NCBI RefSeq assembly: GCF_001632365.1 | Contig: NW_024468520.1 | Location: forward strand, 337,530 to 401,529 | DNA length: 64,000 bases | Direction: 5' to 3' | Origin: Laetiporus sulphureus 93-53 | Taxonomy: Eukaryota; Basidiomycota; Agaricomycetes; Polyporales; Laetiporaceae | Made by a program: the position numbers and the translations under genes | Notes under the pieces: generated by a model | What the model was told of the DNA's origin: nothing | The model's database searches: none | The model's input: the letters and a program-made list of their open reading frames with translations, nothing else | Shown here: in pieces, positions 57,851 to 64,000 of the stretch | Layout of the letters: each line of letters starts with the position of its first letter | How positions within the stretch are numbered: position 1 is the first letter of the stretch

Positions 57851-60626
57851 TCATGTCCGTATACGAGAGGTAGAAGCGCCGCGTGCGTATTTCGTTCGCG
57901 CAGACGCAGAAGTAGGAGATGGCGCAGGTGCAGGCGCGGTACCTGCGTGCATGATTAAAGCTTCCCGTATCTTGCGTATCCACAGAGTCGCCATTGAGGA
58001 GCTTGCAACACGAAACGTATGCGATTTGGCGGCCTAATAACGACCATCATAAGCTCTGGCAGATCTATGAGTGACTGGCGTCAACGCTTACCGTCACTAC
58101 AACAAACTCCCGGTCGCCCTTAGGTTCTACACTGCTTAATTTCTGACGGCCGTCTTTCTCCGTCTCCTTCTCCAATGGTCGCATATGTAGCTCAGTCCTG
58201 ATCTTATAAGCGCGCCCTGGCTTGTGTTTGAGGCAAAGCAGCCGATGATTCGTCAACACCAGTTCCCGAGACTTGATCTTCCTCGGCGTAACGGCCATCG
58301 CAAACAGTCGGCTAGCCCGTCGCTTCGGCCCGGTCTCTTCCACACTCGAGTTGAACAGGATAGTTTCATTGGGTAACAACAGTGAGGTCCTGCGAAAATT
58401 GTCAGACATCCCGTCCACCAGCAAACTCAACCTCCACTTTATTTACTCACAAGTCTGAATCCGCAAGCATACCGTTGCCCACCAAGGGCGTTTGGTCGCG
58501 ACTCCGTCCCCGATCGATCCCGCTTGTCTCCATCGCTGCCCCAAGCTTTTCGACTGCACTTCCATCTGAGGAGCTGGTTGCAGAGCCTGTAGAGCACGAG
58601 TCCACGACTGCCTCCTTGGACGCAGGCACATCAATAGGGTGCGCCTTCACGACCGACGGGACGCCCGGGACATCGAGGATAGGATGGCCGCCAGTCGGCA
58701 ACTCGTCATCATCAGAGACGGCAGTCCTTGCCGAAGGCATGCCTGTGAAGCGGACCGTCGAAGTGTCAGACTTGTCGACACGCGTCATGAACTTTGGGGT
58801 ATCGTCCGCATCCCCATTGTTGTGATCAAGGTTGGGTGGGAACGCGTACGGACGCTGCTCGCCCATCGGTCCCTCCTCCTCTGAATAGACATTGCCATTC
58901 GTGAACCTCGCTCCAGAACCAAATAAGAAGGAGGTCTCCTCATCAGTTGCCCATGGAATTCCCTCATCTATGGTTCCGTCTTGATTGCCAACCAAGCTGT
59001 CCCAGGCCGTGCCGCAGTCCATACTTGAGCCATTAGAGTATGCTTTCGGCTGCTTCTTGAAGAGCCCAGGCTCTAGAGGTGGTACTGGGTCCGTCCACAG
59101 AGTGCCCCAATTGATCGAAGCGAAGAAGGGATGTGAACGGAGCGCCTGCATGTCATACTCACTCCCAAGAGGACCTGCACCCAATCGCTTCGCGGGATCC
59201 CGCACCTACAACCACCGAGGGTTCATTAGCAATTGCAACCGATGCACTGGCGTTCGGGAGGACACACAAGCAACCTCTGGACCAGGTCCTTCGCCTGTTC
59301 ATCAAAGCCCTCGGGAAAAGAATAGTCGAGCTGCTTGATTTTCTGGAAAGTCAGATATTCCGACAGGCCCTGGAACGCAAATCGTCCTGTAATCATTTGA
59401 TAGACGATGCAGCCCAAGGCCCAGAAATCGGAGCTGTGACATAAAGATAAGCCATCGGATGTGATATCGACACCGATAATCAACACACCTTTCGCTCGTC
59501 TCGCCGTCTTCGAGTAACTCCGGCGATATATATTGTGCCGTGCCCACAAATGTCTTCGCGCGTTCGCCTGGAAGCCAATCAGACACACCGTATCAAATTG
59601 GCACGTGTCGGCAGAGAGGGACCGACCTCCCGAGCCCAGAACTTTCCCCGTTCCAAAGTCTGTGATCTTGATCCGGAAGGCGTCATCCAATAGCAGGTTC
59701 TCGGGCTTGAGGTCACTGTACGGCAACGGGATACCTTCAGCATAACAACAGGCACGATAGAAAATCAGCTTACCGATGGATCACGCCTTGCGAGTGCATG
59801 TACCCTAGCGCATCGACTAGTTGTGCGGCATAAACGCGTGTGCACTCGGTAGAGAGCGAGCCCAGATTGGATATTCGCGACTGGAGTTCCCCATTAGGGG
59901 CCAGATCCAGGACGAAGTCTGCGTCGAGTGAATTTCAGGACACTTTGAGAAGTCAAATTTGGACAGAGGACTGACATAGATCTGTTTGATCCTGAAATGC
60001 AGAGTGCAGCCGCACAATCCCCGGGTGAACAGCACCAAGCTTTACCAGCGCGTTCTTCTCCGCCATGGCTGTCTGCACCTTTGAGTACTTCTTGAGATGG
60101 TTCTTATTGATAATCTTGATGGCAAATTCTTCCCCGGTCGCTTTGTGCCTGACGTGCACGACCTACATGAGATACGACATGAAGGCATCCGCAGGATAGG
60201 ACGTGAACAACTCACTTCGGAATATGAACCCTCTCCAAGCAGCTCGAGAAACCAGAAGTCATCCGCACATGCGCTGGCGCGCCCACTGGCAGAGCTGCTG
60301 CGCGACGTAGAGTGAGGGCGGGATGGCGGTCTTAGGTCGCCTTCTGCCTCCGCAAGACCTAGCTCTCGCGCAAGGTATGCTGGCGGTCTCGATCCACGCG
60401 GGGTAGTGGGTGACTGTGGGCTCCTTGAGCGCGCAGCGTTACCCGGTGATGAGAAGTTACGGAGAGGACGCGGACGGTGACGAGGAGTCTGCACAGTCAA
60501 GTCCGAAGTAGAACTGGAGCTGGACGAGGACGATATGACGGAAGCATTTCGACTAAGGTCCGCGAGTGATGGGGTATTTTGCGCAGACGGGTCCTGCTCC
60601 GGCGACGAAGGAGGAATCGCCACCAT
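57851..60626 (-). CDS. PDK1-like AGC protein kinase with PH domain
   Basis: Nine exons (60626-60216, 60162-59976, 59918-59774, 59715-59627, 59567-59489, 59433-59268, 59205-58451, 58389-58092, 58033-57851) give 770 residues. About 120 Ser/Pro-rich residues precede the kinase: glycine loop LLGEGSYSEVV, lysine EFAIKIINK, HRDLKPENLLL (Asp249), DFG (267-269) and activation loop ERAKTFVGTAQYISPELL, whose FVGTAQYISPELL is the PDK1 hallmark. APE and C-lobe motifs follow (SDFWALGCIVYQM; RDPAKRLGAGPLGSEYDM). A 250-residue disordered linker leads to a C-terminal PH-like domain (ETILFNSSVEETGPKRRASR; ELVLTNHRLLCLKHKP; TLWIRKIREAL). PDK1 kinases (Pkh1/2, Ksg1) phosphorylate the activation loops of other AGC kinases such as Ypk, Pkc1 and Sch9 at the plasma membrane. 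The hydrophobic-motif pocket and PH domain suggest the ordinary role. Confidence 0.93.
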
Positions 60627-62869
60627 GCGAGGAGGGGAAAGGAGAATGAAACGGAAGGAGAGACGGGACGTTTGGCGAAGGAGAAAAGGCCACGGAAATG
60701 CTGCGAATTAAGTCTGACGGGACTCGGTGGGACGGGCCCAGGCCTGTGCAACTGTCGGCGATTAAATCCCACGTCATTTATATATACGGTTGCACGCAAC
60801 GACGCCAGGGTTTTCAAACTCAGTGGCAGCGGGCCTAGAATTTGTGCGCCATATCATCGCTCGGGTCCGTCGCCTCGAGCTGCGACTTTTGCAGCTGCAG
60901 CATCGCCGTCAGTTGGCCAGCACGCGCATCTTCCTCCATCCTTTCGTGCCATGCACCACGTTTGCTCCTTGCACCTCCTTAGCAACCGTCTGCGGCGACC
61001 AAACACTGAGGAGTCCGTGATTCCGACGGCCGTGGGCGATAGCGCCGACCGTGCAACCTCCTGGGAAGCAGTGCTGTATTTATGACAGTGCCCCCACGCA
61101 TGCCCGTTTTGCTCTGACCCCAGGTTCCTTATTACGTGTATTGCGGCTGATCCGAATCGTGCTCTGCTCGGAGCGCCATGTGCACCAGCCGGAGGTGTGA
61201 ACTGCAAGTCGCAATGCCGGTCAGTGGATCTTGTTGAGCCATCTTTGCGCATCTTACGCGACTCAACTTCAAGTTTTTCACGCGGCCCCTCGCGGAGGAC
61301 CCCTCCCGTTCGGAACGGGTTTGCAGGCCCTCGTTCAGTCTTCAAAGCTCACTTCCCTCGAGGCATAATCCTCGGACGCTCATACGTTGTTCTTTCAGGC
61401 ATCGACACGTAGGGACACCCTGCATACCTACCCGTCAAAGCGACTGATCGTCTAATAGCGGTCCCATGACGATACCTGAAGGCGCCACCCGTCGACGACA
61501 CGCTCGCTTCCATCAAGCGCCTCACGGTGTGACGTGCTAACTCACCGGCTGTGATTGTCCTCTTCATGCGGGGTACGTCAATGACTCAATACGTTCTGTG
61601 GGGCCCCGCATCCGCTAGAAGCCTGCGAAGCCCTCGAGCAAGATTGGCTCGGTGTGTTGATCCTCGGATTCCGTTTCAGTGTCCTTCGCTTGGGAGACCC
61701 GATGGTGGCTCTGCATCTTGGTCCGTGCTTGTCGCCCTCCCTGAAACCGGCTCTCATCCGGAGTCTTCAGACATTCGTGCACTGCTTCACACTCTACTGC
61801 GACGCGTGTTGATCCCCAAGGCTTCCTTGAGGACCGTTTGGCGCTACGTTGACATGGCATGGTCAGGTGTCCCAGGCATTTGGGAGACAATCGACGTCGC
61901 ATTACCGCCGCTGATCAATAGTGCGAGAAAGGGTACACGTAGAATGTCAATCTGGTCATCAACAATGCGTCAGGCAGCGCCTGTGCGTCCGTGCTCTTCG
62001 TCAAAGACACTCTCCTCGTCAAACCTTAGAGCTATGTGACAGCTCAGGAGATTCTGTACGGGATGTAAGTGTTTCACGTGCAAACAAGATGTCGTACTAA
62101 GTAGTGATCCAACAGCAGATGGCAAGTACGTATTGACCAAAGACAACGTATGGTGTACTTCGTGCATAAAACTAGTAAACGGACGTGAGCGCTGAGCGGC
62201 GCTGGACCTTGAAGCTTGAACCTTGATGCTAAGCTTGAGCTTGAGGCGTGGGCCGAAGTCGCTATTCCACTCAAACCCCACTGACCGTTGTTGTCGCATG
62301 CGGCGTTAGACGCGATCAGATGGCATGGCATCTCGACTTTCGATAGCGTTCATCCTTTCTATCATCGTCAGTGAGAGATTCGTTCTCTAGCGCTATGCTC
62401 CTTAAGCTCTTGGGCCAAGCCCCCCCCCTCTTGACACTGTAGACACGGTGAGTAACAAGGTCAGAATGGCTTCCTCTGGAGTAGGCAGTGGTGCGCCGTC
62501 CTTGAATATGCAGAGAAGGTCTCGCATCGCAGCCTTTGCGGAAAGCGTGATAGCTGAAAGATACCATTACCATGCCTCAAGATGCTCCGTAAAAGGTATG
62601 CGAGTCCTCTCCTGTATGTCCGAGCAGTTGCTCACCTGGATGCCTAGACATGCTCACATTCGCATCCTCAAGACTTGCTGATCGTCCATGCTTGAATTCC
62701 TCCTTCATTACCGATAGCACTACAAGAGAGAAGGCACTGGCACTCCATGAGCTCATCCGCAGAAGTACCTGGGGGTTGTGAACCACTCACATCTGTGCCT
62801 GTCTTACATACTCGAGAAGCGCCGGCTGTCGCCGGCAGCGACCTTGTGACTGAAGGTGATGAGTGAAAA
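60627..62869. other. 2.2 kb intergenic with no firm gene
   Basis: A plus-strand frame at 61551-62039 includes SLRTVWRYVDMAWSGVPGIW then ETIDVALPPL, which faintly recalls the helix after an F-box (CRYWRDIALSTPELWSTIDV-type sequence). No F-box, start or splice support accompanies it, so it may be a decayed fragment. A run of nine C lies near 62420. The remainder holds the PDK1 promoter. Confidence 0.35.
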
Positions 62870-64000
62870 TGAGGCAGTTCCACCTATTCCATGCTATACA
62901 AGCCACATCAGCTATATTCATTGGTCTGTACATATGTCATGCTCAACTGAAATCTTGATCAGATGTTGTGGATTTTCAGTTCGAGCAGTTCGTTCTACTT
63001 ACCTTTCATTTTATCTATCGAGGAAATCAAGTACATTCAAGGTTTTCATTGATGGTTGTGCTCCGAATTCAATTGAAGATGACTTATGTGCCTTAATATA
63101 AGTACAAATATTGTGGGCAGTCACACTACTACCCATACTGTCCATTGTGTGACTAGAATTACATATGTGATTCTCTGTTTAGCACTTATACAACCAGTTC
63201 TTTCTCATTTGGTATCGTAACAAATGTTTCATCTGTGGATCTGTCAGCTTCAGTTTGTTGCTGGGATGTAGTCAATATGGAGTAAGTGCATGCCTCGAAA
63301 CTTCCAATGATTTTTGATTTTATCCGCAATTGATGACATGGTGGTGTCTGTTCAATTTTTTTATGCCGATATCTTTTTTCTTTAGTTCAGAAACCGATGT
63401 CCATTTGCCTAACCTTGGAATGGTGTCTTCTGGCTTTATCCTTCTAGTGGGATATGGTGTTCATGGTATCTCTACCCAGAACTCTGATCTCCCACCTGAG
63501 TGCCCTGATTTGTGCTTCGAGAAAAGTGACTTCATTTGCATGCTGCCTTTCTCTTTCCTTCACTGGGTGAAACAATCAATAATTTGAGGTGAAAGATGAT
63601 AAAGGTATTGAAGAAAAAGTTCAAATCTTTTTAGCATTTTTACTGTCAATTTGTGTTAAAAGGATTCAAAATACTTTTAACATCTTTTCTTGTTAAAGAT
63701 GATGAAAAGATTGGAAAAAGTTTGGATGACATATTAGCAATCATTGTTTCCATCATTTGACAATTTTTTAGACAAAGTTATGATAAAAAGTTTCAAAATC
63801 TTTTTTCATTCTTTTGTCATTAAAGATAATGCACATACTGTGACCATGTCACATCATTATCATTCTACACTAAGCTAACATTGGAATATAAAGGTTAATA
63901 CTTAGGTTCAAATGTTAGTACTATCTCTTGAAGCCTTAGTACTAGCATAGTATTGATCTCTACATCTTAGCACTAGCATAGTACCAGCACTAGCATAGTA
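62870..64000. other. AT-rich, repeat-bearing block at the window end
   Basis: Composition changes abruptly from near 50% GC to clearly AT-rich. The block has short inverted repeats (GTTAAAAG...CTTTTAAC, about 63656-63682; ATCTTTTC...GAAAAGAT, about 63683-63712). It ends in three CTAGCATAGTA units (from about 63941). One 85-codon frame (63330-63587) is unrecognised. A transposable-element relic or foreign insertion running off the window is plausible. Confidence 0.55.
63935..64000. repeat. CTAGCATAGTA repeat, three units
   Basis: TAGTACTAGCATAGTATTG, then TTAGCACTAGCATAGTACC, then AGCACTAGCATAGTA at the window edge; the array may continue beyond it. Confidence 0.75.

Noticed and set aside
61551..62039. 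Possible F-box-type protein fragment
   Set aside because: Only about 30 residues faintly resemble the post-F-box helix; no F-box, start or introns support a gene.

Overview
The window is nuclear DNA of a filamentous basidiomycete, most likely an Agaricomycete. Genes are compact and cut by many 45-65 nt GT-AG introns, both strands are used evenly, and several families are typical of mushroom-forming fungi: a divergent G-alpha, BTB proteins with an acidic YDYESDSDLED-type insert, and an aminoglycoside-phosphotransferase-fold kinase relative. I see no bacterial, viral or organellar genes, no CRISPR array, and no convincing tRNA or rRNA gene.

Layout. 0-4.5 kb: UTP6 (ribosome biogenesis, minus strand) and a Ser/Pro-rich unknown (plus strand) diverge from a 232 bp promoter. 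4.5-8.1 kb: gene-poor, with an 89 bp tandem duplication. 8.1-14.4 kb: a divergent G-protein alpha subunit, an FAD-dependent monooxygenase and an orphan two-helix membrane protein, all on the plus strand. 14.4-20.1 kb: a tandem repeat, an aberrant poly(A)-binding-protein relative on the minus strand with a duplicated RRM3 and no MLLE domain, a relic of the membrane-protein 3' end, and a dual-specificity phosphatase. 20.5-24.8 kb: a RING-H2/IFI6-like fusion protein and two related, probably mitochondrial, helical proteins.

25.3-51.3 kb is the accessory heart of the window. Six intact and one broken copies of a tiny one-domain dsRBM-like gene (about 77 aa, first coding exon usually 7 nt) are interspersed with four BTB/POZ-like genes. 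Two consecutive blocks (about 25.3-31.5 kb and 31.9-40.3 kb) carry the same genes in the same order and orientation, so the array grew by segmental duplication. A normal MED1 (Mediator subunit) gene sits inside it. Several members show decay: a nonsense-broken dsRBM copy and a probable frameshift in one BTB gene.

52.4-54.3 kb: a kinase-like APH-family gene with a one-base frameshift. 56.4-60.6 kb: convergent housekeeping genes, ILV6 (acetolactate synthase regulatory subunit, with a Gcn4-type site upstream) and a PDK1-like AGC kinase with a C-terminal PH domain. 62.9-64 kb: an abruptly AT-rich, repeat-bearing block at the window edge.

Exon boundaries were derived by hand from splice signals, reading phase and family knowledge. 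For most genes the summed exon lengths are an exact multiple of three, which supports the models, but none has been tested against transcripts or databases.
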